64,000 nt of DNA, taken from Perkinsus olseni (taxonomy: Eukaryota; Perkinsozoa; Perkinsida; Perkinsidae). Positions 32,991 through 44,141 of this stretch are shown here, in pieces. How positions within the stretch are numbered: the stretch's first letter is position 1; each line of letters starts with the position of its first letter. The notes beneath the pieces were generated by a model. It had not been told where the DNA came from. It did not search any database and was given only the letters and a program-made list of their open reading frames with translations. The stretch lies in NCBI GenBank assembly GCA_013115135.1, contig JABANP010000155.1:1-64000 (forward strand), read 5' to 3'. A program made the translations under genes and the position numbers.

Positions 32991-34085
32991 ATGGCCTTCC
33001 ATCATCACATCATCACCATCAGGGGGCTCCTACTTACCGGTCTAATCTTCGGCACTTCTGTCGAATCAGCTACAGCGAAAGGTGGTCGTCGAGTAATCGA
33101 CGCCTCGCCTGAGGACCTCCCTTCTGGCACCTACACGTCGGTTAGTGTACCGCCAGGCATGAGATTCTTGTCCCCGGTCCACTTGAACATAACCTACAAT
33201 AACAACAAATGTCATGCGACAATGTCTGTCGGGAATCGCCCGGTACGAGCGAATAAGCCCTATTCCGTCACAGAATTCACTGCGGCGTCGATGAAAGACG
33301 ATCTCTTGAGGTCGTGTGGTCTGGCCAAGTGTTATCAGTTCGGCCTGGGCTTGCTACAGGCGATTCTGCCTTTCGTATGGGACTCGATGAACAAGGTCTG
33401 GAATTTAGGTGGGCATAGGATGGCTTTGTGCATTGAAGACACATCAACCACAGAAGAACCGAAATTGAAGCTTTACTTTGACGCTGCCCGGCGGTCGAAG
33501 AGTGGGCCGTTCGAAGAGCTCAGTTGGCCAGTTCCTCTCGCACGGGTCGAGCGTGAGACGAGCAATACTGAAGAGCCCTCGACGTCCTCTGGGTTGCGAC
33601 GCTCCGACTCAACTCCTGTGCGCGATCGTGTGGTATCGGAAGGTGCTTCGAAGCAGGCTGGTCGTGGTGATTCCCTTATTGCAAACGGATTCTACTACCG
33701 CTTTCCAGCGGACGAGACCGCAGTCTCGATGACAGTCGAGACTAAGACCGACGGAATTCAATATGCCACTATCAACTCGTTCGTTAATGGTATTCATCCG
33801 TTGACACTGAAGGACGCGGAGTTGGTCCCGGACTCGACTCCGGGCTGCTTCAGATTGAAACCTGCCGAGGGCATGCCTGCCTCTATCCTTCGCTTCTGCC
33901 CTGACGGTACTGGCAGTATTGACGTCCGAGGCGGACGAGTCGAATACAAGCTCATCCCTTTAGATGTACTCGACTCTGGTTTGAGCCTTTTAGATCTGAG
34001 CTTTGCTGACCAAGAAGACAGTGATTATTATGACCCCTATCTGGCCTACTTTGAACCGAGCTCACCCGAGCCTGAGAAGTCCTGA
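32991..34085 (+). CDS. Family B secreted protein, two-domain member (364 aa)
   Basis: Single-exon frame starting ATG 32991. A signal peptide follows a His-rich start (MAFHHHIITIRGLLLTGLIF). The first domain (about residues 35-165) reads SGTYTSVSVPPGMRFLSPVH, then KCYQFGLGLLQ and HRMALCIED. A linker rich in Ser/Thr/Glu (residues about 180-220) leads to a second domain (about 225-325) with NGFYYRFPADETAVSMTVET, NGIHPLT, GCFRLKPAEGMPASILRFCP and RVEYKLI. The second domain is clearly homologous to the single domain of the gene at 31.1 kb, and the first looks like a more diverged copy of it (SGTY/NGFY start, C-x-x-C/F-x-L core). The acidic tail ends SSPEPEKS. The protein is extracellular or in the secretory pathway; the function is unknown. 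Confidence 0.8.
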   Translation: MAFHHHIITIRGLLLTGLIFGTSVESATAKGGRRVIDASPEDLPSGTYTSVSVPPGMRFLSPVHLNITYNNNKCHATMSVGNRPVRANKPYSVTEFTAASMKDDLLRSCGLAKCYQFGLGLLQAILPFVWDSMNKVWNLGGHRMALCIEDTSTTEEPKLKLYFDAARRSKSGPFEELSWPVPLARVERETSNTEEPSTSSGLRRSDSTPVRDRVVSEGASKQAGRGDSLIANGFYYRFPADETAVSMTVETKTDGIQYATINSFVNGIHPLTLKDAELVPDSTPGCFRLKPAEGMPASILRFCPDGTGSIDVRGGRVEYKLIPLDVLDSGLSLLDLSFADQEDSDYYDPYLAYFEPSSPEPEKS

Positions 34086-35643
34086 AGATCTTCCCACTAA
34101 TGGCCTCCTCAGCGGCAGTGGCTGGCTGCAGTGTTTTCTTGCTGGCAGGTTGTACTCTCTCAGTGATTTATAGTGCAATTTTTGCGACATTATCTTTTTC
34201 CGACCGGCTCCTCGAAGTGGCTTTGAATACTCTCTTGTGTTATACCATGCTAGATGTCCATTTATCAGTTATTGTGATTGCTCTGGATTTCTTTGTGTTC
34301 CAGTATAATCATCAGAGGGGAGAATGCCAGTATCATGGTTACTTCCGCAGTCCTGAACTCGGATAAGGACGTAATCCTTATAAAAACAATTAGAATACTG
34401 TGTTGAATCTTCGTGTAGTGTCCTTTTTGTTGCCTGGAGGGGTCTCCGATACAGATGCTAGCTTGGATGGGAGTGGGCCCGGGGAAGTGATTCACTGTGG
34501 TCCAATCTGCAACCTTTCCGAAAGACATCTGCATCTAATACAAGGCCGAGAAATGAAACAAGAGACGTTTAAAGACTTGGTTCCAAGGCAAAACGGGAGA
34601 AGCAAGACATGGCGATGAGGTATCCGAGAATCCACAGGTATCCCACAGACCTTCAGTAGGAGCGTCGCTCAGATTTGCAATAGGCCCCAGTAATATATAC
34701 GTATTATATGAATACCGTAACTTCCGATAATCGCAACCCCTAGCCGTGACGTCATCCGTCAAGGTTCGACATAACGCTATGGTCGTTGACAGATCTGTAG
34801 GCCACTGCAGGCAAGAGGCCTCGTCGGAAGACAGCGAACCTTCACTGCCTTCACCACTGAGACGTCGGGGTCTGGCGAGTAATATTTTGAACACGCCCAA
34901 GGGTGTGGCTAGTCTCAAGACACCTTAGCAAATCTATTTCGAAACCTCATCGAGGACGCCTGAAGGGGTTATGGGGGCACATCGGGTAACTCGCCCGGAG
35001 TGAGTATCCGGAGGTTGAAGAAGGGTCAGGACAGAATTAATTCCCATGATGATCGTGGTGGGTCCTCAAGGCAGACCGCAGTTGTAACGAAAGAGGACCA
35101 CATAAACCCTCGTCTAATATGCGCTCCGACTCTTTTCATTGGTAAGCAGCTCACTCAAGAATCTTGAATCAAGATTCGACCAATGCCATTGAACCAATCC
35201 AACAACCCAACACTCGGGAGCATCGGAAACAATCTGTGGCACGGAGACAACCGTTACGATGACCGTAACGACTTCCACTAGCCGGCAAGTAGTCGCAAGT
35301 GACCTCGACAGCTGCAAGATCAGCATTTGTACTTCTGGGCAATGTTGCACTGACGTATAGCTGTCTTGGCCCACTCCCGTGCCTCGTTATGATGGACCTG
35401 AGGAATAGCGCCAAGTCCGTGAACGAGAGCCCGACAGTTGAATAAGGATAGTTTATGGCATTACTATGATTTCATCTCCATGGATAATAATAATACTAGT
35501 ATTCATCACTATGAATAATATATTATAAACAATTAAGTTATCGTATTGACCTTATACTTATTTATAACCATCCGCTATCGCTGAGTATAGTGTATGGCAG
35601 TTATTAACATGAGTATCGACCTCGAAGTTAGTCTCAACAAAAA
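34086..35643. other. Intergenic, no gene supported
   Basis: A hydrophobic 88-codon frame (34100-34366) follows the family B gene directly, but it has no homology I recognise and may be 3' UTR. The 35.46-35.58 kb stretch is very AT-rich (runs of ATAATAATA). Nothing else is seen. Confidence 0.4.
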
Positions 35644-36292
35644 CTAATTGATGAATTTGGCGGAAGTGGCATCTGTGACTACCGAGTCGCCCAACAGCCC
35701 ACAGCGGGCCTTGGCCTGCTCCTCGTTCATCACAGTCAGGACTCCATAAATGACGGGCTTCTTGTAGTCGAGACCAAGGCGCATCAAACCATGCGTGACT
35801 GCCTCCGAGATATACCTGCAAGAGGCCCAGCCGGACATGCTTGAACAGCTAGTGGAGGGCCGTGTCCTACTCGAAGTGCATAGTTTCACCCTTGATGAGA
35901 CAACCGAGAGCGATGACCGCGTCAACTTCGGTCTTTCTCCAGCAACAACTGCACAGTGAAAGGAATCTCATAGGCTCCAGCCACGTATCTGAACCGAGCG
36001 ATTCTTGCCTGTTCAAACACTGCTGCAACCTTAGTAGCAAACGCAGTTGCGGAAGACGCGTGTGGACTACTCTGTTATGATGTCTTCCTCCTTCACACCG
36101 CGTTTCACCAAGACGTCCCGAGCACCCTTCTTCCAGACACTCCATCACCTTAGCGTTCCACGAGGCCCTCACGATACCTGCAGGCTCGCCACAGTAGAGG
36201 ACTCTAGAAGCCGTGTGATACGTACCAATTTTCAACCCGGTACCGTCGACCTCGCCAGGGAGAGCAAAACCACGGATAGACTCCTCAGCCAT
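35644..36292 (-). CDS. ribH: 6,7-dimethyl-8-ribityllumazine synthase
   Basis: Condenses 5-amino-6-ribitylamino-uracil with 3,4-dihydroxy-2-butanone 4-phosphate, the penultimate step of riboflavin synthesis. ATG at 36292 opens MAEESIRGFALPGEVDGTGL, then introns separate GIVRASWNAKVMECLEEG/ARDVLVKRGVKEEDIITE (exon from 36177), FRYVAGAYEIPFTVQLLLE, KTEVDAVIALGCLIKGET(MHFE) and YISEAVTHGLMRLGLDYKKP, PVIYGVLTVMNEEQAKAR. The signatures W-N (substrate), GAYEIP, ALGCLIKGET-H-F-E and GVLT.....QA..R are the family's active-site blocks, and the length suits the ~150-170 residue norm. Two one-base slips occur, at a GGG run (36130 region) and an AAA run (35930 region); dropping one base at each gives a continuous family match. 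First gene of the riboflavin cluster, transcribed away from ribBA. Confidence 0.85.
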
Positions 36293-38989
36293 TGGAAAGG
36301 CGAAAATGAGACGGAGAGAAAACAAGGTCAACTGGAATCAGATTCGGAATGTGTCCGATCTGCGAAGTCCATCAGCAGTAATTCCTCACGATATATGTCA
36401 CTACCAAGTTCAAACGTGAAGGAAAAAACCAAGCGTTTCGACAAACCATCTGAGAATCAGTTTACACCACTAACCCGTGACCGATGTGTGCATAAAGCCC
36501 CAAAAACAAAGCTCATCGCTGAACGACAAACTAAGCCGGCACTTCCACCGTTGGACTATGAACTCGCACACACCAACTCCAATCAAAATCAACACTAACG
36601 AGGATTGATCATCAGAACCCTTTCTCAGTTCAATGAGCTATAGTTGTCACCCGTCAAGTTCAGCTTCACCTTGATTTTATCGAAGTCACAAGATGCTTCT
36701 AGTAGGATAGCCCTCGCGACAGAGTTGAATAGTTCGCGAGCATATTTCGCGAGTGGTCTACGAATACGACGAAGAAACTCACAAGTTTAGATACGGTAGG
36801 CCACATCTTGGATTAATCACCCTATTGTCGTTCACTCACACTTGTACACAAATCGTGAGACGCAAAAACGGACACCCTCAAACGGGATCGAATCTCAAGG
36901 AAGACGGGAGAAGAATAAGAGAGAGCAGGAGCGTCCCGTTGAAGTCGGACGATGCTAGCATGCACGCTAAGTGAAAATGCAGAAAAACCTGGCACCCGGG
37001 TTCGAACCCGGGCCCTCCGCGTACCACATTCTCAGAACGGTGAAGTCTCCACCGTTGAGAGCCCGCCGGTGTCTCCGTTTACGCTGAAGGTCAATAGTGT
37101 TTTGACTCAGTGCAGTGGTTAATCAACAACTGAGTCTCGATGATGTCTCGGTTGCTCGCGGGCCGGTCTACTTATCATCACACTTAGGCCGAATGGGCCA
37201 TGCAGCTTGATTATTACACACCAGGTCCCTCCTGAGGGGACCCCACCCTCGACAAGCCTATTACTGAGGTATAACTTTTTAGCACCCGCGCACCCGAGTA
37301 GTGAAAAGCATAAGAGGAGCCACGACTGGGATTTTTACACTCCGCACTACCTCAGTTGAGAGACCGAAAACAACGAGCGATGAAAACCTCAGGGGTGCGG
37401 GGATAGCATAGGGAGTCTCAGGTTACCCTGGATCAGGGAACTTCACGGCTGATGAGCTGCGATAACGAGAGGAAGACCACACATCATGCCGAGGGTCTGG
37501 CAGAAACGGTTCGCGGCAATCCTGTCCAACTCGGCCGCCCGGGTGCTGCGCCTCACGATTGACCCTTCGGTGAGTGGAATAGGTCTGTGAGATGTCTGTT
37601 GGTTGCTTTCCCTACAATGCACTTGTCGCTAGCGCAAGTTGGCGAGCGCCACGTTCAGCCCCTTCGTGACGTGCACCATGTCACATCACCCGTGGAGAAC
37701 AGCTCCTCAATCTTGTTCATTGCTTCTGGCACCATTGATGTCGCATCAATCTCACTCATGTGACGTTCGTCAATCGGGAATGGCGGAGACGCAGGCGACA
37801 GCGCTCCACTAGGCCTCAATACTGCAGACAGAGCAGAGGTAACAAAAGGACTGCCTAGTTCCACAGAACCTTCCCTCAGGACTTCAAAATGGACCTCAGT
37901 ATGATGTTGCATTGCTCAACACGCTAGGCCACTAACAGTAGAACTGTGCGCAACCTAACACTGTCCAGGGCCCCAATACCCCCTACAGCGGCCTGGGATA
38001 AATATTCCATACGCTCCGCGCGTAAATACGCTTCCGCATAACGATGAGCAAGGCTGCAATGGCGCTGACTACTAGTCAGTGAATAGTGGCCACCGGCTCC
38101 CCGGTATGCTATTTGATACAGTACTATACAGTACCGGATTCTAGCGTATTGTGCGCTTGTCCTGACAGGAGCAGACAGAGATACGTGCTGCCGACGTCTA
38201 CTAAGTGAGGGAGCTCATGTCGTGGCCTTGGACCAAGGCCATCGTAGTGTTACGCGTCTGTATGCTGAAGATCCTGCGCTCGGAGCGCAGCGCTCCCCAA
38301 GAAGACGTAATACCCAAATTACGCATTATCCTGCGCGTGCTACAGGGGCTGAACATCGCTCTTTGTTCATGGCACATGGCGCGGGGCGAGCGATGCCCTC
38401 ACAACCGTCTAGCGTTGCGAGTCAAGAGAGATGCTCGAGCATCAAAGCCGCCCAATAGCACATGCATAAGCCGCGAATATGAGATGTCGACGAGATTTCT
38501 CGAGTCAAATCGTCTCTACCGAAGATCACGGAGTAGTCAGAGCCAACGTTCCAGGAGACCGGCTTGGCCGTTTTATATTCGCCTGTTCGTATAGCATGTT
38601 CTGGTGATCTTGTATGGAACCAACCTGTTGGATTTAGTGCGGAATGAGGGCCGACAGAATGGTCCTGTGGAGAGCCGATATTTACGCTGCGCAGCTAGAA
38701 TGACCAATTTCATGCCATCATGCTGTGTAGTAGTTCTTCGTGTGATGGTGTATTCCAATAGCTCCCCGTGTGATATCCACTTCACCATTAGCTCTTCCGC
38801 ATCGACTGCAGCCGGTCAACATTAACTGTGACGACTCTCATAGTGATGGCCACGGCAGAGCAACAGAGGAGAGGTCGAAAGTGTGCCGAGCTAAGGTGAC
38901 TAACCTCACTTCATTCTCTGCGTGCGCGGATGGTGACTCGGTGATGCCCTCAAGTTTCTCTTCCTCCTCCTTTCCTAATCTGCTTCCAC
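36293..38989. other. Intergenic between ribH and ribBA, possible small exons and tRNA-like motif
   Basis: Contains a perfect T-arm-like palindrome, ACCCGGGTTCGAACCCGGG at about 36994-37012, next to a T run on the minus strand, but no foldable full tRNA. Other items are an ATG-led exon-like stretch at about 37486-37572 (MPRVWQKRFAAILSNSAARV, GTGAGT donor) and an 85-codon minus frame at 37655-37912 (TSMVPEAMNKIEELFS) with coding-like composition. None links to a recognisable gene. Confidence 0.35.
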
Positions 38990-41087
38990 ATGTACAGCCC
39001 TAGTTCAAAGGGAAGTGTCACTACCGAGATGGACCCTCAAGAAAGAGAGAGCATCGAACGGGCCATCAACGCCTTCAAGGACGGCAAAATGGTAAGCGGA
39101 TGGAAAGGGCGCATCTCTATTGGTGTATCACTAGGTGATGGTAATGGACCGACTCGACAGAGAAAACGAGTGCGATTTCGTCATTGGTGCACACGGCTGT
39201 ACCAACAAGGTAGTAGAGGGGAGTCTTCCTAGTCTCAATGTCGCTCCAGTTTTTGGGAAGTAGGACATGGCCTTCATGATACGCCATTCCACGGGCATAG
39301 TGTGCGTCGTCACCGATAAGAAGAGGTTGGACGCTTTCGGGTAGTAGTAGCGGTACCCTTACATGCTCTCTTCTGATCACTTCCATCATCAGGTTACATG
39401 TCGCTACGCCCAATAATACCGATTCTAACGGTACCAACTTCCACGTGGCAACTGATTATAAACCCACTACGACTACTGGCGTCAGTGCCTCCGACAGGTA
39501 GGGAGTGGAACGGCCATTCTCGATCACACTCACGGTCTCAGAGTCAACACCTTGAAGGCTTTCCTTGATCTCAACAACTCTGCTGATGATTTCAGCAAAC
39601 CTGGTGAGTAATTTACCGTTTCATTCCAACGGTGGGAGTGTTCTATCAGGCCACATGTTTCCCTTGGGAGCTAGACCAGGCGGGCTTACTGAACGAGATG
39701 GTCACACTGAGAGCGCGTAGGGTATCTTAGCTTAATGATGGCTCTTAACCGGTGTGATAGATACGATCTTTGTCGAGTGGCTGGCCTGGATACAGTAGCA
39801 GCCATTGCCGAGATGATAAATGATGATGGGGAGATGATGAGATTGGACGACTGCAAGGCTTTCGCCAAGGAGCATAATATCCCTCTGGTGAGCAAGGTTA
39901 CGGTTATCGCTGCGAATGGGTAGATCTTGTCGATCGATGGATTGATTATTATTGTCCTTCGAGTGACAGTGCATGGAGACGTTCTCATCTCTCAACGACC
40001 AGGAAAACGGTTGTCGCTTTTTCTATCAGATAAGCACCGTGTCCTTGAAGGAGTATGCTATACAATACAGTGACATCTATAATATCAATTCTCCTGCGGT
40101 TAAGAGTACTGTAGAGGACGATAAAACACACATTGAGTTGGTAAGCGTCGACATCTCTCCTCTTCTCATCGCCATTATTGAGCAGCTGTCCTCATGCCGA
40201 GTCCCCCTCCACCCACTTCGAACGACGACATACTGCAATCTCCGCTTGTACCGCGGCTGCTCCGACCCATCCTTGGAGATAGTAGCCCTCATCAAGGGCA
40301 ACGTCGAGGGAGGTAATGCTCACCTTCCGATTCGCGACTGGGGCCAGCCTGCTGTTTCCGTCAGAGTCACGCGTTCCCGTCCGCGTTCACTCCGAGTGTT
40401 TCACTGGAGAGGTTCTACACAGCATGAAGTAAGACTTCGCGTTTGATGTTGCTGTTGCTCACTTATGCTTGTTAACCAGATGTGATTGTGGTGACCAGCT
40501 ACTACATTTCTTGGTCTCCCTCGACGACGAAGAGAGAGGTGTCCTGCTTTATATAAGGGGCCAAGAAGGTCGAGGTAGGGCTACCCAGGGTCACCCTCAT
40601 AGTGGTATCTTTGACTTCAGGCATTGGTCTCGCTAACAAGATCAAGGCCTATGATCTACAGGACCATGGACTTGACACAGTGGAGTCTAACATCAAGCTT
40701 GGATACGCCCCTGATTGTCGGGACTTCACCGATGCGAGACTGGTAGCAGCCCCTTGGTTGCTGTCTTTCCTATTCCGTTTACATAGGTACTTGAAGACCT
40801 CGGTGTTAACAGTGTAATGTTGTACACTAATAATCCTATGAAAGTGGCAGCCTTGGGAGAGCTGGTCGCGGAAGTGAAGCCCGTCCCAGCCACCCCGAAC
40901 CACTACAATATTGATTACTTGAGAACCAAGCAGAAGAAGTTCCATCATCTCACTGTAAGACGACACTCTGCGTTTGCTCTCAGAGAAGGGGTTTCGTGTC
41001 TGTCAGGTCCTTCCCAAGTCTTGTAATGACGACGAGAGTGAGGAGTCAACTTCGGTGACTACAGCTAGCGAGGAGGAGTGTGTCTAG
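38990..41087 (+). CDS. ribBA: Bifunctional 3,4-dihydroxy-2-butanone 4-phosphate synthase / GTP cyclohydrolase II
   Basis: Makes both riboflavin precursors: DHBP from ribulose-5-phosphate and the pyrimidine from GTP. Exons include 38990-39091 ([13 protein letters not shown]), 39135-39209 ([20 protein letters not shown]), about 39292-39370 ([16 protein letters not shown]), about 39394-39497 ([22 protein letters not shown]), about 39520-39600, about 39635-39705 ([20 protein letters not shown]), and 39779-39891 ([11 protein letters not shown]). The cyclohydrolase half begins about 40038 and holds [88 protein letters not shown] and [12 protein letters not shown]. The zinc cysteines (C-x10-C-x-C plan), catalytic QEGRGIGL and the DHBP synthase RENE-x-D acidic cluster and GHTE are kept, so both activities are expected. 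The acidic tail ends ASEEECV at TAG 41085-41087. Domain order matches bacterial RibBA and plant RIBA, and not the separate RIB1/RIB3 of fungi. No frame slips. Confidence 0.92.
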
Positions 41088-42546
41088 ATGTACAATAGGT
41101 GATAAGAAAACAGTTCCTCCAGTTCCTTGTCCATTGAGCTTAGCCGAATGTACCTGTTCATTATTGAACTTCGTCCCTAACCAGTGTTGTAGAGTTTTAT
41201 GAAAGGGGGGGGACCAGAAGGGCGGTTCTGCACGACAGGGCTTCTTCGGATGGGTGAATAGTATTGCTTTTTAGTGTCGTGAAGAGGCTCCTTGCTGAGT
41301 CTTACGCCTAGTAACTCTGAAGGCCCCTTGACGCTATTCCCCAGCGGTGCGCAGCTACGGTGTATTATGTTAGGGAATCACAGTCAGCCTCGAAGTATCC
41401 TCTCAGGCCCATTGATAGAAGCAGATGCGACGTCTGTCCCCCTTATTAGACAATGGGGCCGCTCTTCTGGTCCGGCACAGTTCGGGACTGCCGAGCAGCT
41501 CCGTACCAACGGGCGCTGTGTACAAGCCTGAACCAAGGCTACTGGTGTCTGGGACGAATGTAATGCCATTTGTAAATGGGGTGGGAGGGAGTTTGACACA
41601 ATGATCGTCTTTCCACAGCTGAGAGTGTCAAGTTGATTGAACCATTAGTTCATTCTGAGTACGTCCACTACGTCGGCATTCGCTATACCGACGAGGGTGT
41701 GTCCGGTGAGCCTGAAGGTTTCTTCCCAACAAACAAAGTGAGGCGAAGAGCAAAGCAGTGGAAAGGCGACTCCGGAACGCCACCCGACTCACCTCTCGCC
41801 AGTACTTGCCATGGGCTCCCCAATCCTCACGGCTGTTCCGGAATGCCGCTCCCACTATCCAATGAGCGGAGGATGAAGAATGAAGCCTTTCCTGAAATAG
41901 GATCGGTCGTACAGGCCGCACTCGTCCTGATCAGCGCCAAATTATATACAAGCTCGTCCACTCGGTTTGAGTTGAAGTTGCGTAACCTCTAACGGCAGCG
42001 GGTGCTGCGACTCTCCACACATTTCTATCGTCAACTGAGAGAGAACGTCGTTGCCCGCTGTGAGGCCCCCTTCCGAGAGCGCTATGAAGGACGGTCACAG
42101 AGTCGGCCTTTTGCCTCTATTTTAGCATACCGGGAGGTTAGCCCCTGTGCCGGGTAATTCGCGGAGCTCCGCATCACACTTGATCTCACCTGCGAAGGAT
42201 TCAATGGCGATAGGGAGAGCCACCCCCCCGACAGAATTGGGATAAGTCCTTCATCTTGCCTTCACTAGGGCCCGAGCAAGGGGCGTTCGCCTAGTTTCAT
42301 ACACTTGGCGATGGTAATAGAGCCGACCTGATGATATCACATATAATAAGTCGGACTCTCCCGCGAAGCCACGAGAAAGCCCTTAGCAATCGTGGACAGC
42401 AACTCGCATTCGCGCTCAACGGAGAGAGGAGTAATAGCGCTCCCTTTTGAGTGCACTACAACCATACGCCAACTTAACAACGAAAACAACAGCCAAGCTT
42501 ATTTGAACCTCTTTCTTAGCGACTGTCTACAACGGAAAAGAGAGCT
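41088..42546. other. Intergenic between convergent ribBA and ribE
   Basis: Includes a G run at about 41205 and a 119-codon plus frame (41633-41992, LVHSEYVHYVGIRYTDEGVS) with no recognised homology. Both flanking genes end toward this interval. Confidence 0.4.
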
Positions 42547-44141
42547 TTATTTTCTAGCAAGGGCGCGGACCAGAGCGCCTCCAACCACTCCACCGACCAA
42601 AGCAGACACGAAGGCGGTCCCCACAAAGAGAGGCATACCACAAGTGGGGCTTCCTGTCCGGGCCGCAGCTACGTACTTGGCCAAGCAATCAACCTCAAGA
42701 TTCACTCGATCTCCGACGGTCTTGTGGGGGAGGGTGATCACTGACTGCGTGTGGGGGACTAGCATGATGGTGAAGGTGCAGGTCTTCGGATTTACTTCGC
42801 AGACGGTCAGAGAAACACCTGCGGAAGTACCAAAGCTGCCAGACTCGGATACTGTCGATTAATCCCGCCGAACGTCATCTCCGATGCGCTGAGATCATCC
42901 GTCACGCTGTAACGGCTGCAAATCAGTCGACAGTAATTACTACTATCGATATTCTTTTCCCAACCCCTGTGGGTTCTTGGGTCACCATGCCCACCCCCAA
43001 AGATCTGTAGAAGCACCCGAGAAGATAGATTTCATAGCACAGCTGCGGAAGTGGCACAAAATCGAACGTTCTAGTTGCTAAGATGTGAATCGGGAATTTC
43101 TCGAAACTTTCGAGTTCGGAATAACGTCAGCGAAGCGACATTTCGTTCATTCGCGTATGTCTGATTGTTCCCGACGGACAAGAGACGGATCCTCATAGGC
43201 CTCGCCAAGTTGCTGGTTCAACTCAAGATCTTCTGTATCTTCGAACCACAAACCCTCCTCAGGGTGCCCTACAGTCCTAGTAGCCCTCCCCCCTTACCAT
43301 CAATAGCGATGAAACCCTTCGGCACTATGTAGGCTGGCAGCACCTCCGGGAACGCTCGTATTCTCACCTGCAGTTGACACAGTTACTATTCAACGGGTGA
43401 CCGACAATAACTCACTCGAATACTCTCTCCATCTCTCCACATCTTCTCAATGACCCCCGTCCCATCAATGTGCCCTTGAACCACATGCCCTGAGTTGCGG
43501 GCGTCGGCCGCCAAAGCCCTCTCGACGTTTACCTGAAAGCACGCTGTCCCGCACCCCGTTCAATGAAGTAAGTCTGAAACTCAGAATCGATTCTGGAGTC
43601 AATTTTTACACGTGAAATGCGGCTCCAGAGACTAAGTTTCAGAATTGGTTTATTGAAGGACCCCACAAACGGCAGGAGCGTATCGAACCTTGGAGCCCTT
43701 GGTCAAGTCTTTCAAGTTGGTCTTGATGAGAGTCTCAGGACTGATGCCGACAGTGAAGACTTCTGCATTGATCTCAGTGGCGGTGAGGCACACTCCTTCA
43801 ACCGCTATAGAACAACCGATGTAGGCGTCGCTGCAGGCCACTTTGCTGCGTATCTGAGGATCGCGACTGAACTTCGTAAACGCTACCAACATTGAGGCAG
43901 GAGCACGGTCAACTGTTCAAATGTACCCCTGAGGGACGCTCGTCGACGATCCGTCAAATTGTACTGCTTATCAACGCTACAAAAAAACCCAGACTGAGCA
44001 CATCGGCTTCGAGTCTAACTAAGCCGGAACAACCGTAAGCGTTGGACTATAAACTCACTCACGCACGATGAAGCCGGCTTATCAGAGAACGCTAGGGGTT
44101 CACTAACGTAGGGCAAAGCCCTCGACCAGGCCACGGGCCAT
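42547..44141 (-). CDS. ribE: Riboflavin synthase (alpha chain) with C-terminal hydrophobic tail
   Basis: Dismutates two lumazines to riboflavin. The proposed first exon (44141-44108) encodes MARGLVEGFAL, like the family's MFTGIVE start. The next (about 43900-43697) carries CSIAVEGVCLTATEI, FTVGISPETLIKTNLKDLTK; then 43532-43427 VNVERALAADARNSGHVVQG and HIDGTGVIEK; then VRIRAFPEVLPAYIVPKGFI (about 43372-43305); and a final exon 42818-42547 with VSLTVCEVNPKTCTFTIMLV, HTQSVITL and GDRVNLEVDCLAKYV. Both lumazine-binding halves are therefore present: 'SIAV.GVCLT' and 'FIAIDGVSLT', 'HVVQGH'. The normal enzyme ends soon after 'NLE.D...KY'. This one continues with MPLFVGTAFVSALVGGVVGG and a basic end (ALVRALARK), a likely tail anchor. 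It is convergent with ribBA and divergent from ribD. Confidence 0.88.

Noticed and set aside
34100..34366. Hydrophobic 88-codon frame directly after the family B gene
   Set aside because: Probably 3' untranslated sequence; composition is AT-rich and there is no recognisable family.
36985..37080. Possible tRNA with long variable arm on the minus strand, next to a T run
   Set aside because: The T arm is perfect but no 5' acceptor partner to TGCCAGG exists upstream and the candidate anticodon loop lacks T33.
38205..38594. Frame beginning like a short-chain dehydrogenase (LLSEGAHVVALDQGHRS)
   Set aside because: Only one suggestive phrase; the rest has no Rossmann motifs or splice support.
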